35,281 bases of DNA, taken from the NCBI GenBank assembly GCA_944391115.1, contig CALXSJ010000029.1:1-35281 (forward strand), read 5' to 3'. Position numbers and translations under genes: made by a program. This DNA comes from an uncultured Victivallales bacterium. Lineage in GTDB: Bacteria > Verrucomicrobiota > Lentisphaeria > Victivallales > UBA1829. This document shows, piece after piece, positions 1 through 6,620 of this stretch. Position 1 is the first letter of the stretch, and each line of letters begins with the position of its first letter. Under the pieces are notes generated by a model. It was not told the DNA's origin and ran no database searches. It was given only the letters and a program-made list of their open reading frames with translations.

Positions 1-7
1 TTTGAGA

Positions 8-26
8 GCATCTCATCAAGAGATGC
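8..26. other. Perfect hairpin downstream of tRNA-Asn
   Basis: Seven-base arms (GCATCTC and GAGATGC) are separated by ATCAA. It lies 3' of the tRNA in the tRNA's reading direction and could mark the transcript end. No T tract follows on either strand, so it is not a canonical terminator. Nothing else is recognisable in 1-97. Confidence 0.3.
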
Positions 27-97
27 GACAGGCTTCTAAAAGGGTAGATCAAAGCTGAATTTGAGGCTAAATCACAGAAAAAACGGAGGCAAAAAAA

Positions 98-172
98 TGG
101 CTCCGGCAGCTGGATTCGAACCAGCGACCAAGTGGTTAACAGCCACCTACTCTACCGCTGAGCTATGCCGGA
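98..172 (-). tRNA. tRNA-Asn (anticodon GTT)
   Basis: Read on the minus strand the sequence folds as a complete cloverleaf. The acceptor stem pairs TCCGGCA with TGCCGGA, followed by discriminator G and an encoded CCA. The D arm is GCTC..GAGT. The anticodon arm is GGTGG/CCACT with loop CTGTTAA, giving anticodon GTT. The T arm is GCTGG-TTCGAAT-CCAGC. It decodes AAC and AAU. A promoter lies just upstream at 190-217. No second tRNA is adjacent. Confidence 0.97.
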
Positions 173-189
173 ATCTCGTATGAGGCTAT

Positions 190-217
190 AATATAGATTA
201 TACTTTCAAAAAGTCAA
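190..217 (-). promoter_or_regulatory. Promoter of tRNA-Asn
   Basis: On the minus strand there is TTGACT (212-217), a 16-base spacer, then TATATT (190-195). The expected start of transcription is about 10 bases before the mature tRNA 5' end. The same -35/-10 type recurs at most other promoters in the window. Confidence 0.7.
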
Positions 218-240
218 ATCCAATTTTATAAAAAAAGTAA

Positions 241-320
241 AAAAAACATGCCCACCCAAGGACGTGTTTTTGCTGTCGGCGCCATAAACGGGTGTAAAGG
301 GCTGTAACGCCCCCGTTTTT
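241..320. other. Two hairpins, possible terminators
   Basis: Bases 242-270 form a nine-pair stem (AAAAACATG with CGTGTTTTT, one G-T pair) followed by a T run when read on the minus strand. Bases 286-318 pair AAACGG with CCGTTT around an inner GGGC/GCCC stem, followed by T5 on the plus strand. They separate the tRNA from the accessory segment. No intact gene ends here, so they may belong to a lost gene. Confidence 0.3.
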
Positions 321-352
321 CAAGGGCGGTATTACGTAGAAGCAGTCAAAAA

Positions 353-490
353 ATGATGATTTCATTTCTTGAGACTCGTTACATGCCGCACTTTTGCTTC
401 CGCGTTCAGTATTATGTAAATTTTTACAGCTCCAGGCGGATTCATTCGCATTTCAATATCGGACACCGGACGAAGTCTATTTCGGAACTT
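353..490 (+). pseudogene. IS3-family transposase C-terminal remnant
   Basis: Two overlapping plus-strand frames together recreate the end of an IS3-family (OrfB, rve integrase) transposase. The frame beginning at 353 carries YYVNFYSSRRIHSHF, up to about 454. The frame one base away then continues as QYRTPDEVYFG, to about 484. The combined pattern fits the family's closing signature, an N-x-x-R-x-H-S stretch followed by GYRTPDEVY. A single-base frameshift near 452-456 separates the halves. The rest of the transposase and both IS ends are missing, so the element is dead. This is family knowledge applied to a short match. The region from here to 638 shows nothing else coding. Confidence 0.55.
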
Positions 491-638
491 GCAATCGGGA
501 AACAATGGGATATAGTAACTCCAAGGTTTTTATATCAATCTTTCCATCAAAAGTTGTCCAACTTGGAAGGAGGCGCAAATTGGTCAAAATGAACCGCCTG
601 CAGTATCACTGGATTTAAATTTGAAGAGGAGGATTACC

Positions 639-1685
639 ATGAAAACGTTTTTATTGCCGCTGATTTATCTGTTATCTTTCCAATTGATTTCAGTGGAATT
701 GATCCCGTTTTCAAAAGGGGACAAGTGGGGATTCGGTGATAGATTCCACAACATTGTATATCCAGCGAATTTCTTTTCGGTATCCCGTTTTACCGAAGGT
801 GTTGCAAAAGTGGAAACTCAAAAGGGGAGTTATGCGTTTTTGTATCCCGTCGGAACGATGAGGAGTGAACTCTTCGTTCATCATGAATCACGCCTTTTCA
901 AAGATGGAATGGTGGCAATTCAGAATCGGCAGAGCAAAAAATGGGGTTTTGCCGACATCCGTTTGAAGATTGCAGTTCCCTGCATTTATGACCAGGCAGG
1001 AGATTTCAGTGAGGGAATGGCCTGGGTGAAGAAAAATGGAAAGACCGGATATGTCAATAAAGAAGGAGAGCTGATTATTCCTTTGCTTTATTCCGCGGGA
1101 AAGGATTTCAAGGACGGCCTGTTTCCTGTCGAAAAGGATGGAAGATGGGGGTATATAGATAAAGAAGGGAAAGTCAGAATCGGGTTCCGATATAAATCCG
1201 CAGAGCCTTTTTCGGAAAAGATTGCTGTTGTATCGGATGATTTGAAGCAGTTCTTTTTCATTGATGATACAGGAAAGCAGCTCTTTGGACGGAAATTTGA
1301 TTTTTGTGCATCGTTTTCCGAAGGGATTGCCACTGTCGGCATAAAGGCAGGCTCGTCAAGTTTGTTATATGGTGCAGTCAATACAGAAGGAAAACTTGTT
1401 ATTCCGATGGAATGTGGTTTTATTTATCCATTTTCAGAAGGGAAAGCAGTCAGCTGTTTGAATAATAAATATGGATATATTGATAAGACAGGGACTGCGG
1501 TCATTCCTTTTGAATATTATTTTGCGGAAGCATTTGACAATGGCTACGCGAAAGTATGGACTTCAGTTCGAAGCATAACGGAAAAACATGGAAATGTAAC
1601 GAGCACGATGAATGTTTTATCCTCTCCTGTCTATATCAATCACAAGAATGAAAAATATATTTGCAATGAGATAAAAACTCCTTGA
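639..1685 (+). CDS. Secreted WG-repeat protein
   Basis: A 348-residue protein starts at the ATG at 639, which follows a strong Shine-Dalgarno (GAGGAGG). The upstream TTG at 621 lies in front of that site and is not the start. Residues 1-18 form a signal peptide (K-T-F then hydrophobic LLPLIYLLSF). The rest consists of WG repeats (PF14903 type, formerly KWG): KWGFGD, KWGFAD, KTGYVNKEG, RWGYIDKEG, YGAVNTEG and KYGYIDKTG are spaced 40-60 residues apart and alternate with FSEG-type segments. WG-repeat proteins are beta-rich solenoids of mostly unknown function. This one is probably periplasmic or surface-exposed. The AT-rich composition matches its neighbours to 5100 and not the GC-rich DNA beyond. 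It could be an immunity-like member of the neighbouring Rhs remnant; that is inference from position only. Confidence 0.85.
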   Translation: MKTFLLPLIYLLSFQLISVELIPFSKGDKWGFGDRFHNIVYPANFFSVSRFTEGVAKVETQKGSYAFLYPVGTMRSELFVHHESRLFKDGMVAIQNRQSKKWGFADIRLKIAVPCIYDQAGDFSEGMAWVKKNGKTGYVNKEGELIIPLLYSAGKDFKDGLFPVEKDGRWGYIDKEGKVRIGFRYKSAEPFSEKIAVVSDDLKQFFFIDDTGKQLFGRKFDFCASFSEGIATVGIKAGSSSLLYGAVNTEGKLVIPMECGFIYPFSEGKAVSCLNNKYGYIDKTGTAVIPFEYYFAEAFDNGYAKVWTSVRSITEKHGNVTSTMNVLSSPVYINHKNEKYICNEIKTP

Positions 1686-1800
1686 TAATGTGCCTGTTGC
1701 TCGGGGGAGAATTGTATGCGGATTAATCCCGCGTGGAATCCGTGATTGTGAAGACGCATGCGCCTTCCAACAAGGTATCCTTCTGCGGTTCTGAAAAGTC

Positions 1801-2144
1801 ATGGAATATGCATATGACGCCGCGGGACGGCTTGTAAAAGAGGGTGACAAGGTCTATAGTTACATTGGATTGGATAAAATTGAATCCGTAACGGAAGGCG
1901 GACGAAAATTGAGTTCCTTCACCTACCATATCGACGGCCAGCTTGCTGCGCGTGTCAGCATCGAGTCCAGCGGGACATTCCGCTGGGATGGCCTGGCGTT
2001 GATCCAGCGCAACAGCACCAGTTACGTCAACGAGCCTGCCGTCACCGGCGGCAATCCGATCCTCGCGGATGACAAAGTCCTGTTCAACGACATGCTCGGC
2101 ACGACTTTAGGCGTCAAAGACGGCGACAAAGTCACGCAGAACAG
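1801..2144 (+). repeat. 344-bp Rhs-core direct repeat, unit 1
   Basis: This unit aligns without gaps to 2759-3102, offset 958 bases. I count about 17 mismatches, roughly 95% identity. The block from 1813 to about 1922 is identical. Several substitutions are synonymous, so the copies diverged partly while the frame mattered. The two units enclose one small gene, so recombination between them would delete it. Confidence 0.9.
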
Positions 2145-2232
2145 CCTTACCGCATTTGGAGAATCTTTGAGTCCATCTCTGGGATTATCCGTATTGATAC
2201 GAGTAAAACAAGAACAGAAACAATCACCTTAA
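1801..2232 (+). pseudogene. Orphan Rhs/YD-repeat core fragment, copy 1
   Basis: A 143-codon frame begins with a YD-repeat (EYAYDAAGRLVKEG) and passes through the stretch that precedes the Rhs core box (FNDMLGTTLGVKDG, then TAFGE). In complete Rhs proteins NDxLGTP-like and PFGE-like motifs lead into the hyperconserved box (LYYYRARYYD type) and then the variable toxin tip. Here the frame runs into unrelated residues after TAFGESL and ends. The start has no good Shine-Dalgarno and an in-frame TGA sits just upstream, so it is a fragment and unlikely to make a working protein. Bases 1801-2144 are repeated at 2759-3102. It follows the WG-repeat gene and precedes a membrane protein gene by 38 bases. 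Confidence 0.75.
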
Positions 2233-2270
2233 CCTCTCAGCGAATTCAGAAATATGAAAGGGAGTAAACA

Positions 2271-2744
2271 ATGATAAAAAGGACTAACATGTGTTGGTTA
2301 TTCACGTTATTGGCTTTCGGTATTGTCATCGTAATCATAACCAGTATTTATTTTTTGAGGCGTGCCGAATATCAGGAGTTTATGGGAAGATGGATGATTG
2401 ATTTTGAAAGAACTCGAAATGATACATTCTATGGAAAAGCGATGTCGGAAGAAGCTTTTGAACACCTGAAAAAAACTACGAAAGATAACATCTTTGAAAT
2501 CAGGAGAAATCTCTTTCGCCGAGAGATGCATGAAGATGGAAAAATTAAAAAAGTGGAGGGCACGATTCAGATAATTGTGCATTCCTCCTCGCTGCTGTTT
2601 TTCAAGACTCAAGAAGTGGCAGGTAGTGATTTGAGAATCGTATTATACCGCATTTCCGAAGATCTGATGATTGTTTGTTATATGTTGCCAGGAGTTGAGC
2701 TGAGTAATGCATCGACATTTGTTATGAAGCGAATCAGCTTATAA
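2271..2744 (+). CDS. Membrane-anchored protein with lipocalin-like start, unknown function
   Basis: A 157-residue protein with a good Shine-Dalgarno (AAAGGGAG, six bases before ATG). Residues 8-29 form one strong transmembrane segment (WLFTLLAFGIVIVIITSIYF), which leaves the C-terminal ~125 residues outside the cytoplasm if the short basic N terminus stays inside. The soluble part begins with G-R-W-M-I-D, resembling the G-x-W first strand of lipocalin-like beta-barrels. A charged helix (about 57-85) and beta-strands follow. I do not recognise the family. It sits exactly between the two Rhs repeats, the place where an immunity gene is found in Rhs arrays. An immunity role is therefore possible but is inferred from context only. 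The base composition is AT-rich. Confidence 0.75.
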   Translation: MIKRTNMCWLFTLLAFGIVIVIITSIYFLRRAEYQEFMGRWMIDFERTRNDTFYGKAMSEEAFEHLKKTTKDNIFEIRRNLFRREMHEDGKIKKVEGTIQIIVHSSSLLFFKTQEVAGSDLRIVLYRISEDLMIVCYMLPGVELSNASTFVMKRISL

Positions 2745-2758
2745 GGGTAGAATAAACA

Positions 2759-3102
2759 ATGAAATACGAGTATGACGCCGCGGGACGGCTTGTAAAAGAG
2801 GGTGACAAGGTCTATAGTTACATTGGATTGGATAAAATTGAATCCGTAACGGAAGGCGGACGAAAATTGAGTTCCTTCACCTGCCATATTGACGGCCAGT
2901 TTGCTGCGCATGTCAGCATTGAGTCCAGCGGGACATTCCGCTGGGATGGCCTTGCGTTGATCCAGCGCAACAGCTCCAGTTACGTTAACGAGCCCGCCGT
3001 GACCGGCGGCAATCCGATCCTCGCAGATGACAAAGTCCTGTTCAACGACACGCTCGGCACGACTTTAGGCGTCAAAGACGGCGACAAAGTCACGCAGAGC
3101 AG
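2759..3102 (+). repeat. 344-bp Rhs-core direct repeat, unit 2
   Basis: Partner of 1801-2144. Upstream of the ATG, and after the shared CAGAxCAG at 3095-3102, the two copies have no extended similarity, so the duplicated block has defined ends. The bases after both copies share only a loose AACAATCAC..CTCAG pattern. Confidence 0.9.
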
Positions 3103-3145
3103 TTATGTGGCTTCGAGATCAAAAGAAAACAGACAATTTGGATAA
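2759..3145 (+). pseudogene. Orphan Rhs/YD-repeat core fragment, copy 2
   Basis: A 128-codon frame nearly identical to copy 1 from its first codon (KYEYDAAGRLV) to KVTQSS, after which it diverges to SYVASRSKENRQFG and stops. It therefore lacks both the hyperconserved Rhs box and a toxin domain. A plausible Shine-Dalgarno (AAGGGTAG) precedes the ATG, only 14 bases after the preceding gene's stop, so it may be translated even though it is a fragment. The sequence in front of its ATG (AATAAACA) resembles the leader of the 2271 gene, as if the fragment had been joined behind another cassette's leader. A lipoprotein gene follows. Confidence 0.75.
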
Positions 3146-3289
3146 GGATAGAGGGGCGAAAAACAATCACTAAATCAACTCAGTGTGAGTAAAAATGTGC
3201 AAATCTATAACGGATGGGAATTGTCGGCAACATCGTCATCGCGTTGGATTTTACAAGAGTTTTTCACAAAATTCGGGATAACAACAAAA

Positions 3290-4081
3290 ATGTATAAATC
3301 GATTCTTTTGCTGGTTATTTTCTCAGGCCTCCTTTGTGGTTGTAGAAATAAGGAATTCTGCAGTCCATATATTGGAATCTACGGAACCTATGCCGGTTAT
3401 GAAAATGGCAGGCTGCCTGCCGCCCGAACCGATTATTCCGGGCCATTTCGCCAGAAGTATCCCAACGGTGTTCCTGCCTTTGAGGGGCAATACGCTAACG
3501 GTATTCCGACGGGATTATGGAAAATACGTTACCCCAATGGGCTTCTCGAAACCTTGATGGGGTACTTCCCGGAGGGTAAATTCTATAAGATTGAATACTA
3601 TCCTGACGGAACCGCAAAGTCAAGATCAACCGGGAAATACAGCTTCAAGAATCATCAATACCGAACGTATGACTGGGAAACCAAATACTGGAAATTCGAC
3701 GGAACAGAAAGCAAGAAATCCTCCGGTTTCATCGCCCGCTACAGCGGTGACGCCACCGTATGGTGCCAAACCGCCAATTCTCTTGACGGTTATGGGATTG
3801 ATGCTTATGCAGATGCAGTGGGAAATCATTTGACTGCCAAAGTATTTCTGATCCCCAATGGAAGGACAGCTCCGGATCTCTCTGTCGTACAAACCTTCAC
3901 CATTCAGGGAAATTGGAATCAGGAAAAACGTGAGTTCCAGCTCTCAGAGCTGGAGAGTAACGGTCCGCTCAAGTTAAAATACCTGAATTCGACGATCCAA
4001 GACAATTCTCTCTGGTTGACTTTTCAAGTGCCGGATCTTTCGGAATTCAGCGAATTCTCTATTGGAATTCTACTGAAATAG
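3290..4081 (+). CDS. Lipoprotein with MORN-like (YwqK-type) repeats
   Basis: A 263-residue protein is read from the ATG at 3290. The frame is open from 3185, but the signal peptide starts at MYKSILLLVIFSG and ends in the lipobox LLCGC, so 3290 is chosen. The Shine-Dalgarno is weak (GGGAT). Mature residues about 45-125 hold four short repeats of the MORN-variant type (PF07661): GPFRQKYPNGVPAFEGQY, TGLWKIRYPNGLLET, GKFYKIEYYPDGTAKSRSTG. The C-terminal half is beta-rich without a known motif. The same repeat type is found in Bacillus YwqK, annotated as the antitoxin of the YwqJ polymorphic toxin. Together with the adjacent Rhs fragments this makes an immunity-like role plausible but unproven. 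The protein is expected on the inner or outer membrane. Confidence 0.75.
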   Translation: MYKSILLLVIFSGLLCGCRNKEFCSPYIGIYGTYAGYENGRLPAARTDYSGPFRQKYPNGVPAFEGQYANGIPTGLWKIRYPNGLLETLMGYFPEGKFYKIEYYPDGTAKSRSTGKYSFKNHQYRTYDWETKYWKFDGTESKKSSGFIARYSGDATVWCQTANSLDGYGIDAYADAVGNHLTAKVFLIPNGRTAPDLSVVQTFTIQGNWNQEKREFQLSELESNGPLKLKYLNSTIQDNSLWLTFQVPDLSEFSEFSIGILLK

Positions 4082-4478
4082 TTTGTTGGCGTAATATTGG
4101 GCCTGTGGTGTCAAAGATGAGACTTCATCTGACAAAACAGGCAAAAGATGCTATATGGAAAGAGCATCGCAATGCGGTTGTTCCCGAAAACGGGATAGCT
4201 TGACTTGGGGGGAAGCCCGTTAAATTAACCTGGAAGGAAGGGCGACTTGATGAACAAACCGTATGACTCCAAAATTAAAAACCATGAGATCTCGGAAGTG
4301 CAGGGGGGGGAATTATATGTCATCCGCATTCGTGACGATCATATGACATAGGTGCCCTGTCCCCGGAATATGTGCTTGCAAAAATAAAAAAGGCAGGATG
4401 TTTTTAAATTGTCAGCAAATCTGACTAAACATGGAGGATCAAATGACAAATTCAAAAATTCTGGGGGAGATCGTGAAA
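4082..4478 (+). other. Degenerate stretch with a 33-codon frame and a G8 tract
   Basis: No intact gene is present. One plus-strand frame reads LTKQAKDAIWKEHRNAVVPE from about 4127, stops at a TGA near 4201, and reads on as GKPVKLTWKEGRLDEQT. A 33-codon frame at 4250-4351 has a good Shine-Dalgarno (AGGAAGG) and contains eight G in a row (4303-4310). A third frame from 4345 reads DIGALSPEYVLAKIKKAG to a TAA. Three short peptides of normal-looking composition in successive frames suggest one or two decayed genes. I cannot name the family. Confidence 0.4.
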
Positions 4479-5198
4479 ATGAGACATATCATATATTGCC
4501 TGATTTTGCTGGCTGCAAATCTGTTGTGTTTTGACGCGATGGCAAAAGATATTTCATCACTGACAACTGAAATAAAAAGCCGGATACAGAGAGACAATCC
4601 CGATTGGAAAGCCAGCGAAGAGAGTTTTTTTTTGTCAGAAAACCAAAACGGCTTACACATTATGATTGCAGGAGCAAATATAAAAAATTTGTCTTCTCTG
4701 AAAAAATATAATTTTGATTCGGTTTGGCTTTTGGATACGGGAATCACGGATCTTGATTTTCTCATCCCATCCCAAACAAGAATTTTAGCCTTGAGGAAAA
4801 CTAAGACACAACCGGAATTCATTGATATTTCCGCTATGAAAGGAAAAAACATTGAAAGATTGGCCTTGATCAATGTAAAAGTTAAAGACTTCTCTCCTCT
4901 ATATCATAGTCCTTTCCGTTACTTGACTTTTTGTGATATCAGTAATGTAAATTTTGAAAAATTTACAAATCTTCGGCAACTGGAAGCATTGTATTTACTT
5001 GAAACACCCATTACTGATTTAAGTTTTTTGAAAAAATGCCCGAAGCTGCGCCAGGTGATTCTTGGTGATATTGAGTTGCCAGTAGAGCTTTTTCAGGAAA
5101 AAAATAAACTCCCACGGAGCACTGCACGCGCTCGTATCGGGGATTTCGCATCCGGCGACCGGCTTGTGCAGCTGGAATGCGGCGGGAAGCATTTTTGA
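4479..5198 (+). CDS. Secreted leucine-rich-repeat protein, C terminus replaced by a repeat element
   Basis: A 239-residue product is read from the ATG at 4479, preceded by GGGGGAG. The frame is open from 4431, but the signal peptide starts at MRHIIYCLILLAANLLC and ends near AMA-K. Residues about 60-200 contain degenerate leucine-rich repeats of roughly 20-23 residues (FDSVWLLDTGITDLDFL, LEALYLLETPITDLSFL). About 27 residues at the end (from RSTARARIGDF to GGKHF) are encoded by the interspersed repeat at 5118-5252, which also supplies the TGA stop. The GC content jumps at the same point. The natural 3' end was therefore probably lost by insertion or recombination. The native domain is otherwise intact and periplasmic. 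LRR proteins occur among polymorphic-toxin immunity proteins, which fits the neighbourhood but is inference. Confidence 0.75.
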   Translation: MRHIIYCLILLAANLLCFDAMAKDISSLTTEIKSRIQRDNPDWKASEESFFLSENQNGLHIMIAGANIKNLSSLKKYNFDSVWLLDTGITDLDFLIPSQTRILALRKTKTQPEFIDISAMKGKNIERLALINVKVKDFSPLYHSPFRYLTFCDISNVNFEKFTNLRQLEALYLLETPITDLSFLKKCPKLRQVILGDIELPVELFQEKNKLPRSTARARIGDFASGDRLVQLECGGKHF

Positions 5199-5252
5199 GA
5201 GCGGGAAGCATTTTTGCGATACGGAACATCGCGCGGCATTAACCGGATTTTT
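5118..5252 (+). repeat. Interspersed structured repeat, copy 1
   Basis: This matches the reverse complement of 23871-24012 through ordered blocks: GGGGATTTCGC, TCCGGCGACC, GCAGCTGGA, GAAGCA, ATTTTTG, GCGAT, CATCGCG, ATTAACC, then a T run. One stem, CCGGCT-TGTGC-AGCTGG (5158-5174), is retained with a G-T pair where copy 2 has A-T. This copy lacks the perfect eight-pair stem of copy 2 and instead carries a 16-base tandem direct repeat (GCGGGAAGCATTTTTG at 5181 and 5201). It overlaps the last codons of the leucine-rich-repeat gene. Confidence 0.8.
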
Positions 5253-5356
5253 TATGAAATTCCTATGCGGCCTGTGTCCCGTCGGGTTTGAAATGCGCAT
5301 TGCTTGAATGGAATCGGAAGGTCTGCTGTGCAAATCATTTGCGGCATGAGAGATTG

Positions 5357-6535
5357 TTACATGACAGATGCATGGGAAGCTGCTGCCGGCACGATTTTTT
5401 CTCCCGCCGAGATCGGGGAGGTGCAGTCGATGAAACAGCCTTTCCCGTAAACGGAGGCGCGGCGGGAAGGTCTCAGTTTTTCCACCTGAATCTTTTTGGC
5501 CAGCCCCGTTTCCAGTTCCAGACGGACCGGTGCGACGGTGTAGCCGTAGCCTTCGTAGCCTGTCATGAATTCCGCCATGACACGGCATCCCGGAATCGCC
5601 GGAACGGAAAATTTCAGAGACAGCGGCGGCAGTGAGAAATTTGCCGTTCCGGCACCTTCAAATTCAAACGAGACTGCATACCATCCGGGAAGAAGCGGTT
5701 CGGAACAGGCGTCTTTGTCCCGCCAGAGATTGGTGACTTCCACCCCGAATTCCTCTCCGGTTCCGCAGGGAAAACTCTTCATCTCCCGGCGCAGCACGGG
5801 AGATGCAATTCCGGCGACAAGACGATATCCTCCGGCATTCGGATGCGCGCCCGATAAGGTTTGTTTCCACTTTGTTCCGGCCTGACGCAGCGGAGCTTCG
5901 TATTCAATCCAGACCACTCTGCCGGAGGGATGACGGAGCTGCAGTTCCTTCCGGAGAATTTCATTGGTCATGCTTCCCGCCCGGTCGCGGAGAGTCGGAG
6001 CTCCCGTCCCCGGTTCAAACGGACCGGGCAGAATGGAGCCGAGAAAAACTTTTTGCGTCCGCGGTCTTTCGAGCAGGGAATCGGCAATCCGGAAAATTCG
6101 TTCCGCAATGCCGGAAGCGATCTCCGGGATATCCTCTTTCCTTTTTGCCGCGCTTGCATCATTGATTCCGATCAGAAGATGATAGTACGGGCAGTCCGGC
6201 ACCCGTTTTCGGTCATGAATCCTGTTGAGTACGCCGATTGTGGAATTGCCGCCTTCGCCCGCATGGGAATAACCGAGCAGGGCGCTGTGCGTTCCGGCAA
6301 AAGCGAGATCCGGCAGAAAGGCCAGAAGATGCCGCCGGAACCAGTCGCCCTCTTCCGCCCAGGTGATGCTGTCTCCGATCATGCAGAGTTCCGGCTGGTT
6401 TCCCGCCAGACGCCGGATTTCCCCGTATGTCAGAACCGTATTGCCGGAAACCGGAGCGGAATCCTCTGATTTCAGTTCATCATAGGTCCGGCCCGGCAGA
6501 TCCGGAGTTTCTGAAGTGATCTCTGTCTGATTCAT
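5357..6535 (-). CDS. SGNH/GDSL-type hydrolase with C-terminal beta domain
   Basis: A 392-residue protein, the last gene of the minus-strand operon. SGNH block I is MIGDSITW with nucleophile Ser56. The block II glycine is in HAGEGGNS. Block III is GIND with Asn125. Block V is GAHPNAGGY with His231. These enzymes are esterases or acyl hydrolases, and many deacetylate sugars. The usual Asp of block V (D-G-x-H-P-N) is Ser228 here, so the enzyme would depend on a Ser-His dyad. Residues about 250-392 form a separate beta-rich domain, perhaps carbohydrate-binding. There is no signal peptide at the chosen start, and the Shine-Dalgarno is weak (CAGG), so a different start is possible. It lies 85 bases after the upstream gene. 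Removing acyl groups from glycans fits the neighbouring GH130 gene. Confidence 0.8.
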   Translation of the reverse strand: MNQTEITSETPDLPGRTYDELKSEDSAPVSGNTVLTYGEIRRLAGNQPELCMIGDSITWAEEGDWFRRHLLAFLPDLAFAGTHSALLGYSHAGEGGNSTIGVLNRIHDRKRVPDCPYYHLLIGINDASAAKRKEDIPEIASGIAERIFRIADSLLERPRTQKVFLGSILPGPFEPGTGAPTLRDRAGSMTNEILRKELQLRHPSGRVVWIEYEAPLRQAGTKWKQTLSGAHPNAGGYRLVAGIASPVLRREMKSFPCGTGEEFGVEVTNLWRDKDACSEPLLPGWYAVSFEFEGAGTANFSLPPLSLKFSVPAIPGCRVMAEFMTGYEGYGYTVAPVRLELETGLAKKIQVEKLRPSRRASVYGKGCFIDCTSPISAGEKIVPAAASHASVM

Positions 6536-6620
6536 TGCTTCTGCCTGTATCGGTTTTCAGGGGTTGCATAACCGGCGGCATCCCCTTGTTCCGGCAATAC
6601 GGAAAGAGGGATGCTTTCTC

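Noticed and set aside
98-5250. Genomic island integrated at the tRNA-Asn 3' end
   Set aside because: The accessory segment lies on the 5' side of the tRNA gene, while integrases normally use the 3' end. I found no integrase and no second copy of the tRNA end in the window.
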